From contig JACMQV010000089.1 of the NCBI GenBank assembly GCA_014376815.1, positions 1-33,005 on the forward strand: a stretch of DNA of 33,005 nucleotides. Direction: 5' to 3'. This stretch comes from Cryobacterium sp. Lineage in GTDB: Bacteria > Actinomycetota > Actinomycetes > Actinomycetales > Microbacteriaceae. A program made the translations under genes and the position numbers. The notes beneath the pieces are model-generated. The model saw nothing but the letters and a program-made list of their open reading frames with translations, was not told the origin of the DNA and made no database searches. Below are positions 19,279-29,136 of the stretch, in pieces (the stretch's first letter is position 1; the number at the start of each line of letters is the position of its first letter).

Positions 19279-19977
19279 CTAGCCGGCCGAAGGTACGGCC
19301 TCCCCGACCTCTCCGGAGTTCTCCTCCAGTTCGATGACGCCGTAGTCCCAGCCCTTGCGCCGGTAGACGACGCTGGGGCGCTTCGTCTCCGCGTCCTGGA
19401 ACAGGTAGAAGTCGTGCCCGACGAGTTCCATGAAATACAGCGCATCGTCGACCGTCATCGGCGAGGCGGCGAACACCTTGCGACGGATGACGACCGGGCT
19501 GTAGACCTCGGCCGGTTCCTCGGCCGATGCCGCGGCTTCCTCGTCGGTGATGATGTTGATCGCCCCGGTGCGAACGCGCTCGAGGGTCTCCGCGTCGGCC
19601 GGCTTGATGTCGACGACGCTGAAATCGACGGATGCCGCGTCGTGCAGTGAGATCGGGCGGTGCGCCCCGCCGCGGTGCACCTTCTGGCGGTCCTTCGCCC
19701 GGCGCACGCGCTCCAGCAACCGGCCCAGCGCAACGTCGAAGGCGGCGTACTTGTCGGAACCGTCGGCCTCGGCCCGAACGATCGGGCCCTTGCCGATCAG
19801 GGTCAATTCGACCCGGTCATTGCCCGTGGACCCGTTCCTCTCACGGTGCCGGCTCAGCTTGATTTCGAGAGCCAGGGCCTTGTCCGCGAGGGCGGAGATC
19901 TTCTCGGCCTTCTCGGTGGCGTACTCCCGAAAACGATCGGTGATCCCCAGGTTTCGTCCCACGATGTTTGTTTCCAT
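19279..19977 (-). CDS. hpf: Ribosome hibernation promoting factor, long form
   Basis: METNIVGRNLGITDRFREYATEKAEKISAL...; C-terminal KVFAASPMTVDDALYFMELVGHDFYLFQDAETKRPSVVYRRKGWDYGVIEL. Start within ORF 19279-20079. Confidence 0.93.
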   Translation of the reverse strand: METNIVGRNLGITDRFREYATEKAEKISALADKALALEIKLSRHRERNGSTGNDRVELTLIGKGPIVRAEADGSDKYAAFDVALGRLLERVRRAKDRQKVHRGGAHRPISLHDAASVDFSVVDIKPADAETLERVRTGAINIITDEEAAASAEEPAEVYSPVVIRRKVFAASPMTVDDALYFMELVGHDFYLFQDAETKRPSVVYRRKGWDYGVIELEENSGEVGEAVPSAG

Positions 19978-20075
19978 GACGACCTCCAGCTCTGGCGAAC
20001 CGCCCCTGTTCGGGCGATTATTACGCGCCTTTATAATTACCGTAGCCGGGTGGACGGGATAAGTCACAGCTTTTG

Positions 20076-20771
20076 TCAAGGAGTTTCAGGTGAACTCCCG
20101 ACGTCTGGATGACGGCGCCGTGTTTCCGCCAGTGTGGCCACTCCGACCACCTCGCCGCCGGCATCCAGCACGGCGCGTCGCGCTTCGAGAACGGTGGCGC
20201 CGGTGGTCAGGATGTCGTCGACGACCAGCACCCGGATGCCGCCGAGCGACCGCCGAGCAACCAGCGACCGGTCCCGGTTGAGGCGTCGGGCCTCGATGCC
20301 GAGGCCCACCTGGTCGACCGTCTCCCCGGCGGGTCTGAGCACCTCCGTGGCCCGCAGCCCCGCCCGCCGGAGCAGCAGCTCCACCGGGTGGTAGCCCCGG
20401 CTGCGCCAGGCGCGCCGCGACGAGGGGATGGTGATGAGATGGATGCCCGGCTCCGGTTGGGAAGCAAGGGCGGCGACGATGGCCGCCCGCAGCGGCACCG
20501 CGAGCGCGGCGGCGGCATCCGTTCGCCCGCCGTCCTTGAAGGCGCCCAGCACCCGCCGGGGCACTCCGGCGTAGTCGAGGGCGGACCACACGCTCACCCC
20601 GAGTCGCTCGGAGGAGTGCACAGTCGGTCGCAACTGCCCGCGGCAGGCTGCGCACAGGGAGCGATCGGGGGCGCCGCAGCCGCTGCACGCGGTCGGCATG
20701 ATCACCGCCCACGCGTCCAAAACGGCCCGCGGCACCCGATCCGGTCTGCTCATCCGGCCAGCCTGCGCCAT
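20076..20771 (-). CDS. comF: ComF-family amidophosphoribosyltransferase-like protein
   Basis: CSGCG...CAACR zinc motif; SRRAWRSRGYHPVELLLRRAG; GIRVLVVDDILTTGATVLEARRAL-type PRT motif. Confidence 0.88.
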   Translation of the reverse strand: MAQAGRMSRPDRVPRAVLDAWAVIMPTACSGCGAPDRSLCAACRGQLRPTVHSSERLGVSVWSALDYAGVPRRVLGAFKDGGRTDAAAALAVPLRAAIVAALASQPEPGIHLITIPSSRRAWRSRGYHPVELLLRRAGLRATEVLRPAGETVDQVGLGIEARRLNRDRSLVARRSLGGIRVLVVDDILTTGATVLEARRAVLDAGGEVVGVATLAETRRRHPDVGSSPETP

Positions 20772-20839
20772 GACCGGCCGGACCGCGCCGGACCGCGTCC
20801 GCCGGTGCAGTCCGGGGCCACCGCGCCCCGGTGGAGGAG

Positions 20840-22525
20840 CTACCCGCCGATGCCCTGCTGGGTGGCCAGGAGGGTGACCCCGCCCAGGCGTTCCTGCCAG
20901 CCGACCCCGCGTTGCACCAGGAGCCCGCCGGTGGACGAGATCGCCCGGAGATCGCGCAGGCTGTTGCTGCCCACGATCCCCGTGCTGTCCGGTGCGGACT
21001 CGAGGCGGGTGCTGACGCCGCCGAGCTGCTGGGACACGATCCGTTCCTCACCGCTCGGCAGCCTGGTCAGGTAGGCCACCGTGAGCTCGTCGATCCAGGT
21101 TGCGTCGACGGGGACTCCAGCCTCCGAGGCCAGCTGCACCTCATCGCCGAGAGAGACCGGCGCGTTCTTGTCCCGGGTGATCGCGACTACGACGAACCTT
21201 GTGTCCGTGCCGTTCTGGAGCAGGGCGATCAGCCGGGTGCCGTCCCGCGACACCCGCAGGGACTGGATCATCGACGCTTCCGGCCAGGGCGTCGGCACGG
21301 CGACGGCGTCCCCGTTTGGCCCGTAGGCGAACAACTCGCCCGGCCGGGTCGACGGCACGGACCAGACGAAGCCGAAGTTGTCGACCGCGGGCGGGATCAG
21401 CCCCGCACGCGGATCGAGCAACACCGGGTCGCCTCCGACCCGCCCCCCGTACACGCCCCCCGCCGCCAGCACGGCGGCCAGGGTCTGGCCCGGCGAGAGC
21501 ACGACGGCGGCCGGGTTCAGTGACGCGACCGGCTCCGAGAGGCCGGCGATGGGGGTGATCGCCTTGCCGGTCGCGGCGAGGAACCCGAATTCCCCGTCCC
21601 GCAACACCAGCGCCCGGGCGCCGACGCGGGGGTTCAGGGCCGGGGCGCCGCCGCCCAGGTCTCCGATCTCCTGCGAGTTCCGGTTGATGGTGATGGTCAC
21701 GGTCAGACCGGGCGGGAGGCTCGCGCCCAACTGGGCCTGCATGCGCTGCAGGGTGACCCGGTCCGCATTGAGGGCTTCGCTGTTGAGGTCGACCTTGGCG
21801 TCCCGCGCCACGACCTGAACGGCATCCGCTGTGAGCTTGGTGCCGTCCGGGAACGCGGTCGAGACGGCCCCGGCGAGCCAGGGGCTGGGCCCGCCGAGCA
21901 GGCCGTTGACGATCTTCGTCAGGGTGGCCGCGCCGCGCGGGTACCAGCGCAGGTCGGGCACCAGATAGGCGAAACCGGGGTCGAAGAAGTAGAGGGCCTG
22001 GGAGGTGAACACGTCCCCGAAGATGTTCCGGTCGATCACGGTCCCGTTCGGGGCCGCGCCGATGCGCCACTGCCCGCCGACCTGCACGAACTGGTAGCGG
22101 AGGGACACCGCCGCGGACGACTCCACCTCGCGATATTCGCCGCGGGCGTCGACCTCGGCGACCGGGTTCACCGAGAACTGCATCTGCTGGGTGTCGCCCA
22201 CCGCGACGATGCTGCGCCCGGTTCCGTCGTCAATGGTGACGCCGGTGTCGGGCTCCCACGAGCTGCTGTAGTTCGGCGCGAGGAACTCCCGGGCGATGGC
22301 GTAGTCGTTTTCCGGGCTGGTGGCGGCGTCGATGAAGCCGCGCAGGATCCCCTCCGGGCTGGCATCTTTCTGGGGCCGGGAGGGCAGGAAAACGGGCGCC
22401 GGCGTGGCACCGGGCTCCGCGGCCTGGCCGGCCCGCACCCCGCCGTCGCCCGGGATGCCGGAGCATCCGGTGAGCAGCAGCACACACACGGATAGTGCGC
22501 CCAGGAAGCGGCCGGGACTACGCAT
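20840..22525 (-). CDS. lpqB: LpqB beta-propeller lipoprotein
   Basis: Lipobox (VCVLLLTGCSGIPGDG), GerMN-like region, downstream of and overlapping mtrB by 8 nt. Confidence 0.9.
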   Translation of the reverse strand: MRSPGRFLGALSVCVLLLTGCSGIPGDGGVRAGQAAEPGATPAPVFLPSRPQKDASPEGILRGFIDAATSPENDYAIAREFLAPNYSSSWEPDTGVTIDDGTGRSIVAVGDTQQMQFSVNPVAEVDARGEYREVESSAAVSLRYQFVQVGGQWRIGAAPNGTVIDRNIFGDVFTSQALYFFDPGFAYLVPDLRWYPRGAATLTKIVNGLLGGPSPWLAGAVSTAFPDGTKLTADAVQVVARDAKVDLNSEALNADRVTLQRMQAQLGASLPPGLTVTITINRNSQEIGDLGGGAPALNPRVGARALVLRDGEFGFLAATGKAITPIAGLSEPVASLNPAAVVLSPGQTLAAVLAAGGVYGGRVGGDPVLLDPRAGLIPPAVDNFGFVWSVPSTRPGELFAYGPNGDAVAVPTPWPEASMIQSLRVSRDGTRLIALLQNGTDTRFVVVAITRDKNAPVSLGDEVQLASEAGVPVDATWIDELTVAYLTRLPSGEERIVSQQLGGVSTRLESAPDSTGIVGSNSLRDLRAISSTGGLLVQRGVGWQERLGGVTLLATQQGIGG

Positions 22526-24185
22526 CGTTCCCCTCCACACCCCGGGGGGCGGCGGCAGGACCCGTGGCTCCGGCGTCGTCCGGCGGCAGCGGGCTCGGCG
22601 ACGTCGACAATGCGCCCTTCGCCAGGCGCGGCAGGGTCAACCGGAAACAGGACCCCTCGCCCGGGTTGGACCAGACCTGGAGCCAGCCGCCGTGCACGAC
22701 CGCGTCCTCGAGGGAAATGGACAGACCGAGGCCGGTCCCGCCGATGGTGCGCTTGCGCGACGGGTCGGCCCGCCAGAACCGGTCGAAGACGTGACCCATC
22801 TCGGCCTGGCTCATGCCCATCCCGTAGTCGCGCACCGACAATGCCACGGAGCTCTCGTTGCTGTCGACGGACACGACGATGGGCCGGCCCTCCCCGTGCT
22901 CGATCGCGTTGCCGATCAGGTTGTGCATGATCCTCCGGATGCGGCGGGGGTCGACCTCGGCGTCCAGATGCCCGCCCGGAGCGACCAGCATGAGGTCGGT
23001 GCCCTTGGACTCGCCCAGCGACCGCAGCCCATCGATCGCGTCCTCGGCGAGGTGGACCAGATTCGTCGGCTCGGTCTCCAACTGCACCGAGCCCGCGTCG
23101 TACTTGCTGATCTCCAGCAGATCGCTGAGCAGCAGTTCGAACCGCTCCACCTGCGTGTGCAGGAGTTCCGCCGTGCGTTCGATGGCCGGCGGGAACGTGG
23201 ACCGCTGGTCGTACAGCACGTCGCCGGCCAGCCGGATCGTGGTCAGCGGGGTGCGGAGTTCATGGGAGACGTCGGACACGAAGCGCTGCTGCACCTCGGA
23301 GAGGTCCGCGAGCTCCTTGATCTGGCTCTGCAGGCTGTCCGCCATCCCGTTGAACGAGCGGGCGAGGGTGGCGATGACGTCCTCCCCCTTCTCCGGGATC
23401 CGGACGCCGAGGTCACCGGAGGCGAGCCGCTGGCTGGTGGCGGCCGCCACGCGGATGGGCGTCACGACGAATCGCACGACGACCCAGGTCACCCCGCCGA
23501 TCAGCAGGATCAGGATCAGGCCGGCCACGCCCAGCGTGCGCTGCACGAACAGGAGCGTCGACTCGGCGTCGGCCAGGCTATACCCGATGTAGAGCTCGTA
23601 CCGGCCGGCGACGGGGACGGCGATCTGCGAACCGACGACGATCCCCGGTGCCTGCCCGCCGTCATCCGTTGCGAGCCTCACCGACTGCCAGAACTGTTCC
23701 CCGGCGTTATCCTGCACGGCGGCGCGGAGGTCGCTCGTGATGACCCCGTTCGAATCGCCGAAGGAGGAGGAGTCCTGGGGAGCCACGGTCGAGGCGTCCT
23801 GCCCGGGCACGCGGAAGATCGCGATCAGCTGGCTCGAGGATGCCGCGGTGATCAAGGTGCGGGCGGAACCGACCAGCGCCTGAACCTCCACCCGGTCCGC
23901 GGCGTCGGAGGCGTCGAAGATGCCCTGGGCGGCAACGGTCGCCCGGCTCGAATCGACCAGGACCTGGCTGAGGCGGGACTGGAAGAGGTCATTGCCCACG
24001 CTGACGGACACGTAGACGCCGACCGCGCCGATGGCCACCCCGGACAGCGCCACGGTGATGGTCACGGTGCGGAATTGCAGGGACGAGCGCCACGTGGCGG
24101 CGAGCCTGGCCGGCCAGTCCCGCCAGTCCCGCCAGTCCCGCCAGTCCCGCGCCGTGAAGCGGGCGGCTCCGGTGCGAGCGACCAC
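22518..24185 (-). CDS. mtrB: Sensor histidine kinase MtrB
   Basis: Two TM segments, HAMP, FVSDVSHELRTPLTTIRLAGDVL (H box), NLIGNAIEHGEG, FDRFWRADPSRKRTIGGTGLGLSI. Adjacent to mtrA. Confidence 0.94.
   Translation of the reverse strand: MVARTGAARFTARDWRDWRDWRDWPARLAATWRSSLQFRTVTITVALSGVAIGAVGVYVSVSVGNDLFQSRLSQVLVDSSRATVAAQGIFDASDAADRVEVQALVGSARTLITAASSSQLIAIFRVPGQDASTVAPQDSSSFGDSNGVITSDLRAAVQDNAGEQFWQSVRLATDDGGQAPGIVVGSQIAVPVAGRYELYIGYSLADAESTLLFVQRTLGVAGLILILLIGGVTWVVVRFVVTPIRVAAATSQRLASGDLGVRIPEKGEDVIATLARSFNGMADSLQSQIKELADLSEVQQRFVSDVSHELRTPLTTIRLAGDVLYDQRSTFPPAIERTAELLHTQVERFELLLSDLLEISKYDAGSVQLETEPTNLVHLAEDAIDGLRSLGESKGTDLMLVAPGGHLDAEVDPRRIRRIMHNLIGNAIEHGEGRPIVVSVDSNESSVALSVRDYGMGMSQAEMGHVFDRFWRADPSRKRTIGGTGLGLSISLEDAVVHGGWLQVWSNPGEGSCFRLTLPRLAKGALSTSPSPLPPDDAGATGPAAAPRGVEGNDA
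24114..24149. repeat. 4 x 9-bp in-frame tandem repeat encoding (RDW)4 in MtrB
   Basis: ccagtcccg x4 on plus strand, giving RDWRDWRDWRDW near the MtrB N-terminus. Confidence 0.9.
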
Positions 24186-24192
24186 GAGGAAC

Positions 24193-24873
24193 CTAGCCGG
24201 CCGCGCCGGCCCGGTAGCCGACGCCGCGCACCGTCATCACGATGCGGGGGTTGTCCGGGTCGTCTTCGACCTTGGCCCGCAGACGCTGGACGTGCACATT
24301 GACCAGTCGGGTGTCAGCCTTGTAGTGGTAACCCCAGACCTGCTCGAGCAGCATCTCGCGGGTGAAGACCTGCTGCGGCTTGGAGGCGAGGGCGAGGAGC
24401 AGGTCGAACTCGAGCGGGGTGAGGTTGATCTGGCGTTCGCCCCGCCGGACCTCGTGCCCCGCGGCATCGACGACCAGGTCGCCGATCTGCAGGTTGGCCG
24501 AGGTGTCCGTCGACACCGGGCGCAGGCGCGTCCTGATGCGTGCGACCAGTTCCTTGGGGTTGAACGGTTTGACCATGTAGTCGTCCGCACCGGACTCGAG
24601 GCCCTTGACGACGTCGGTCGTGTCGGTTCGTGCGGTGAGCATGATGATGGGCGTCCCGGATTCGGCGCGGATGAGGCTGCACACCTCGATGCCGTCCAGG
24701 CCGGGCAGCATGAGGTCCAGCAGGACCAGATCCGGCTTGACGGCACGGAACGCCTCCAGGGCGAGGGAACCGTCCGCGCAGAAAACCGGGTCGAACCCTT
24801 CCGCGTGGAGCACAATTCCGATCATCTCGGCCAGTGCGGTATCGTCATCGACGACCAAAATACGTGCGTTCAT
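24193..24873 (-). CDS. mtrA: Response regulator MtrA (OmpR/PhoB family)
   Basis: MNARILVVDDDTALAEMIGIVLHAEGFD...DLVLLDLMLPGLDG...GADDYMVKPFNPKELVARIRTRLR...winged helix VWGYHYKADTRLVNVHVQRLRAKVE. Confidence 0.95.
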   Translation of the reverse strand: MNARILVVDDDTALAEMIGIVLHAEGFDPVFCADGSLALEAFRAVKPDLVLLDLMLPGLDGIEVCSLIRAESGTPIIMLTARTDTTDVVKGLESGADDYMVKPFNPKELVARIRTRLRPVSTDTSANLQIGDLVVDAAGHEVRRGERQINLTPLEFDLLLALASKPQQVFTREMLLEQVWGYHYKADTRLVNVHVQRLRAKVEDDPDNPRIVMTVRGVGYRAGAAG

Positions 24874-25004
24874 CAAACCGTTTTCCACTCAGTCACCCAA
24901 AATACCCCGGTGAGTCAGTCAATCTCTGGGCTAAGAGTAGTCGAGTGTGCCGTGCGAACGCTCAACGTCCTCATTCAGGGCCGAGTTATGCCAGCATAGG
25001 TTTC

Positions 25005-26192
25005 GTGACGGACCCGCAGAACTGGCACTCCCCGGCCGATGACGGGCGCTCTGCTCCTGCCCTCGGCGCGCACACGCCGGCCTTCGTGCCGCCGGTCGGC
25101 GCAGCGCCGGTCGGCTCCGGGACGCCACCGGGCTGGGCGCCACCACCCGCCGCGTGGACCCCGCCGCCGCGGCCGGGCCTGATCCCGCTGCGACCGCTCG
25201 GCTTCGGCACCCTGCTCTGGGCGCCGTTCCAGGTTCTCCGGCGCAACCCGAAGGCCACCTTCGGCAGCGCCCTGATCGTGCAGGCCGCCATCACCCTCGT
25301 CACCCTCGTCGTGGTGGGGCTCGTCACGTTCTACGCCCTCGACCGCGTCGCCAACACCCCGATGGAGGACCGCGCGGAGGTCGGGGCCGGCGCCAACCTG
25401 ACGATCGTGCTCTCTGCGCTCGTGCCGCTGGCGCTGTCGGTGCTCGCGTCCGCGCTGCTGCAGGGCGTCATCGTGGTCGAGGTTGCCCGGGCCACGCTCG
25501 GTGAGAAGCTCCGGCTGGGGGCGCTCTGGCGCGCGGCGGGACGCCGCCTGTGGCCGCTGGCGCTCTGGACCTGCCTGCTCAGCGCCGGCCTGCTCGTGGG
25601 AATCGCCGTGGTGGCCGGCGCCGTGGCGCTCTTCGTCCTGATCGGCGGCGCGTGGGTGGCGCTCGGCGTGGTCACCGGCATCCTCGGGTCGCTCGCCCTC
25701 CTGGGCCTCGGCGCCTGGCTGTTCACGAAGACCTCGCTCGTGCCGAGCCTGATCGTGCTCGAGCACCTGGGCATCCGCGCCGCCGTGCGTCGTTCCTGGT
25801 CGCTCACCCGGGGCTACTTCTGGCGCACTCTGGGCGTGCAGTTCCTGGTCGCCGCGATCGTCAACATCGTCGCCCAGGTGGTGTCGACGCCGCTCACGTT
25901 GTTGTTCGGCGTCGCCGTCTCCCTCGTCGACCCGAACGCCGCCCTGGACGCCTACCTGCCCTCGGTCATCCTGTACGTGCTGATCATCTTCGTCGCGCTG
26001 GTGCTCGGCGCCGTCGCCTCGGTGGTGCAGTCGGCCACGACCGCCCTGATCTACATCGACCTGCGGATGCGCAAGGAGGGGCTCGACCTCGAACTGGCCC
26101 GCTTCGTCGAATCAGCCCCGGGCAGCGACGTGCCGGACCCCTATCGGGTTCCGGCCTCGGCGGCGCCAGGGCCGGAGACTGTCCGGGCATGA
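25005..26192 (+). CDS. Membrane protein (glycerophosphoryl diester phosphodiesterase membrane-domain-like)
   Basis: Pro-rich N-terminus then LRPLGFGTLLWAPFQVLRRNPKATFGSALIVQAAITLVTLVVVGLV and several TMs. GTG start; stop overlaps next ATG (ATGA). Confidence 0.75.
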   Translation: MTDPQNWHSPADDGRSAPALGAHTPAFVPPVGAAPVGSGTPPGWAPPPAAWTPPPRPGLIPLRPLGFGTLLWAPFQVLRRNPKATFGSALIVQAAITLVTLVVVGLVTFYALDRVANTPMEDRAEVGAGANLTIVLSALVPLALSVLASALLQGVIVVEVARATLGEKLRLGALWRAAGRRLWPLALWTCLLSAGLLVGIAVVAGAVALFVLIGGAWVALGVVTGILGSLALLGLGAWLFTKTSLVPSLIVLEHLGIRAAVRRSWSLTRGYFWRTLGVQFLVAAIVNIVAQVVSTPLTLLFGVAVSLVDPNAALDAYLPSVILYVLIIFVALVLGAVASVVQSATTALIYIDLRMRKEGLDLELARFVESAPGSDVPDPYRVPASAAPGPETVRA

Positions 26193-26866
26193 GCGGGGGC
26201 TGGGGGCTCGACGCGGTGGTACGGGGGATACCGGTCGATCCCGACGCGCCCGAGGCGCAGCGGTGGCTGCGCGAAGAACTCGCCAAGGCCCCATACCAGG
26301 CCGCCCGGCCGACGTGGTTCGACCGGGTCTCCTCGGCTGTCCTCGACTGGTTCGGTTCGCTCAGCGCACCGTCCGGTGATGGCCTCACCGGCTGGATTCC
26401 GCTCATCGTCACGGTGGTGCTGGCGGCCGTCGTCGTGGCGGCGCTGCTCATCTTCGGCCTGCCCCGGCTGAACCGGCGCAGTCGTCTTCCGGCCGACCTG
26501 TTCGGGGTAGACGACCGGCGGTCGGCCGCGGACCTGCGGCGGGCGGCGCTCGGCGCCGCCGCGAACCGGGAGTGGAGCCTGGCCAGCGCGGAGATGTTCC
26601 GCGCACTGGCGCGCGGATTGTCCGAGCGCACAATCCTGGTCGCCGTGCCCGGCACCACCGCGCACTCCTTCGCGGCCCAGGCGGCCGAAGCCTTCCCCGG
26701 GGAGCAGGGCAGGCTGGCCGAGGCCGCCGAGACCTTCGACGGGGTGCGGTATCTGGGTGAGGCCGGCACGGAGGCCCGTTTCCTGGCGCTGGCCGCCCTC
26801 GAGAGCGATCTCCGCTCCGCGCGGCCGTCGCACAGCGAAGATCCCGCCCCGACGGCCCTGTCATGA
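26189..26866 (+). CDS. DUF4129-domain protein
   Basis: RWLREELAKAPYQAARPTWFDR...TM...LRRAALGAAANREWSLASAEMFRALARGLSERTILVAVPGTTAHSFAAQA; 4-bp overlaps both sides. Confidence 0.75.
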   Translation: MSGGWGLDAVVRGIPVDPDAPEAQRWLREELAKAPYQAARPTWFDRVSSAVLDWFGSLSAPSGDGLTGWIPLIVTVVLAAVVVAALLIFGLPRLNRRSRLPADLFGVDDRRSAADLRRAALGAAANREWSLASAEMFRALARGLSERTILVAVPGTTAHSFAAQAAEAFPGEQGRLAEAAETFDGVRYLGEAGTEARFLALAALESDLRSARPSHSEDPAPTALS

Positions 26867-28170
26867 CACCAGGATCCCGGACGGCCACCCCATCCCCCGC
26901 CAGGCATCCGTCGGCCAGGCCTTCGCCGGCCACCCCGACGGCATGCGCCGGCCGGGCGGGGCAGAACGCCGTCTCCCTGACACCCACTCTGCGCGTCACC
27001 GGCCGGAAGGTGCGCTTCTGGGTGCTGGCCGGCGCCGGCGCCCTGCTCGTCGCGATCGTCGCCACGCTACTTGCCGGTGGCACCAGCGCGGGCAAGCCAC
27101 CACTCGCCGCAGACAGCGCCGCCCAGACCGGCGGCAGGGCCCTGGTCGAAGTGCTCCGGGGCCAGGGCGTGTCCGTGACGGTGGCCGACACCCTCGCCGA
27201 AGCCCGTGCCGCGGCCGCCCGGGCCGAGGACCCGACCGTCTTCTTCTTCGACGAGGGCGGCCTCCTGACCGCCGGCCAGCTCGCCGCGGTCGCCGGTCTC
27301 GCCCCGCGCACCGTGGTCGCCGGCCCGGACTTCCTCATGTTGCAGACGCTCGCCCCCGAGGTGGGCTTCGGCGGCGCCGCCGGCAAGGACGCGGCGCCGG
27401 CCGGGTGCACCGTACCGGCCGCCGTGAAGGCGGGAACCCTCTCCCCCGGCGGGCACACCCCGACCTTCCCGGCCGGGTCGGCCGGGCTGTCCGGCTGCTT
27501 CCCGTCCGGGACGGGCGCCTTCTCCGTGGTCGAACGCGTCGCAGCCGGCCCGACCCTGACCCTGGTGGCGGACGATTCCCTGTTCAACAACGACCGGATC
27601 GCCCTCGCCGGGAACGCCGCGCTCGCGCTCAACCTTCTCGGAGCCGGCGACGAAGTCGTCTGGTACCTGCCGACCATCGCTGATGTGGAGCAGACCGGGC
27701 CCCCGTCGCTCGGGGAGCTGACGCCCGGCTGGGTCACCCCCACCCTGGTGCTCCTCGTGTTCGTCTCCGTCGCGGCGATGATCTGGCGCGGGAGGCGGTT
27801 CGGGCCCCTCGTCGCCGAGAACCTGCCCGTCACGGTGCGCGCGAGCGAGACGATGGAGGGCAGGGCCCGCCTGTACGCCCGCAGCAGCGCCCGCCTGCGC
27901 GCTCTCGACGCGTTGCGCGTCGGGGCCGTACAGCGCCTCGCCGGCCAGGTCGGACTGTCCCGGCTGGCGACTCTCGACGACGTGATCCTGGCCGTGACCC
28001 GGGTGACCGATCGGCCGGCTGGGGAGGTTCGGGCCGTCCTCGTGGACAGTGTGCCCGCGACCGATCCCGAACTGGTGGCCCTCTCCGACCGACTCCAGGA
28101 ACTCGAGCGGGCGACCGGCCGAGCGACCACCCCGCCACCGTCACCGCCACCCGGAAGAATGGACTCATGA
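26863..28170 (+). CDS. DUF4350-domain protein
   Basis: TGGRALVEVLRGQGVSVTVADTLAEAR...DPTVFFFDEGGLLTAGQLAAVAGL...; C-terminal TM WVTPTLVLLVFVSVAAMIWRGRRFGPLVAE. Confidence 0.8.
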   Translation: MTPGSRTATPSPARHPSARPSPATPTACAGRAGQNAVSLTPTLRVTGRKVRFWVLAGAGALLVAIVATLLAGGTSAGKPPLAADSAAQTGGRALVEVLRGQGVSVTVADTLAEARAAAARAEDPTVFFFDEGGLLTAGQLAAVAGLAPRTVVAGPDFLMLQTLAPEVGFGGAAGKDAAPAGCTVPAAVKAGTLSPGGHTPTFPAGSAGLSGCFPSGTGAFSVVERVAAGPTLTLVADDSLFNNDRIALAGNAALALNLLGAGDEVVWYLPTIADVEQTGPPSLGELTPGWVTPTLVLLVFVSVAAMIWRGRRFGPLVAENLPVTVRASETMEGRARLYARSSARLRALDALRVGAVQRLAGQVGLSRLATLDDVILAVTRVTDRPAGEVRAVLVDSVPATDPELVALSDRLQELERATGRATTPPPSPPPGRMDS

Positions 28171-29135
28171 GCACTCACACCGCTGTCGATACCCTGCGAG
28201 GCTCGCTCGCCCAGGTGCGCACCGAGGTCGGCAAGGCTGTCGTCGGACAGGACGGAGCCGTGACCGGACTGATCATCGCACTGCTGGCCCGCGGCCACGT
28301 GCTGCTCGAGGGCGTGCCGGGGGTCGCCAAGACCCTCCTTGTGCGTTCACTGAGCCACGCGCTCAGCCTCGAGACCAAGCGGGTGCAGTTCACCCCGGAC
28401 CTGATGCCGGGTGACGCCACCGGCTCGCTCGTCTACGACGCCAGGGTCGGCGAGTTCGAATTCCGGAACGGGCCGGTGTTCACGAACATCCTCCTGGCCG
28501 ACGAGATCAACCGCACCCCGCCGAAGACCCAGTCCGCCCTGCTCGAAGCGATGGAGGAGCGGCAGGTCAGCGTCGACGGCGTGTCACTGCCGCTGCCGGA
28601 CCCGTTCATCGTCGCGGCGACCATGAACCCGATCGAATACGAGGGCACCTACACGCTGCCGGAAGCCCAGCTGGACCGGTTCCTGCTCAAGCTCGTGCTC
28701 GACATCCCGGAGCGGGACGCGGAGTTCGAGGTGCTGCGACGACACGCGACGGGCTTCAACCCCCGAGACCTGGCCGCCGCCGGGGTCACCGCCGTGCTCG
28801 GCGCGGACGAGTTGAGGGCGGCGCAGGCGGCCGTGGCGGCCGTGGGCGCCAGCGCCGACGTTCTCGGCTACATCGTCGACCTGGCCCGGGCCACCCGGCG
28901 CAGCCCGTCGGTGAAACTCGGCGTCAGCCCGCGCGGCACGACGGCGCTGCTCGCGTCGGCCAAGGCCTGGGCCTGGCTGAGCGGGTACGACTCGATCACC
29001 CCCGATCATGTCCAGGCCATGGTGCTGCCGGTCTGGCGACACCGGCTGCAACTGCGCCCCGAGGCCGAGCTCGAAGGCGTGTCGGTGGACGCGATCCTGC
29101 GCGCGGTGCTCGCGCAGGTGCAGGTGCCGATCTAA
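28167..29135 (+). CDS. MoxR-family AAA+ ATPase
   Basis: [96 protein letters not shown]. Confidence 0.93.
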   Translation: MSTHTAVDTLRGSLAQVRTEVGKAVVGQDGAVTGLIIALLARGHVLLEGVPGVAKTLLVRSLSHALSLETKRVQFTPDLMPGDATGSLVYDARVGEFEFRNGPVFTNILLADEINRTPPKTQSALLEAMEERQVSVDGVSLPLPDPFIVAATMNPIEYEGTYTLPEAQLDRFLLKLVLDIPERDAEFEVLRRHATGFNPRDLAAAGVTAVLGADELRAAQAAVAAVGASADVLGYIVDLARATRRSPSVKLGVSPRGTTALLASAKAWAWLSGYDSITPDHVQAMVLPVWRHRLQLRPEAELEGVSVDAILRAVLAQVQVPI

Positions 29136-29136
29136 C

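Noticed and set aside
24114-24149. Possible CRISPR-like short repeat array
   Set aside because: 9-bp contiguous units without spacers inside mtrB coding sequence; a slippage microsatellite, not CRISPR. No other candidate array seen.
22320-24302. 660-aa plus-strand ORF antisense to lpqB/mtrB
   Set aside because: Overlaps two strongly supported genes; no recognisable domain; GC frame artefact.
26448-28298. 616-aa minus-strand ORF antisense to DUF4129/DUF4350 genes
   Set aside because: Low-complexity S/R/A/P composition and complete overlap with the overlapping-start operon.
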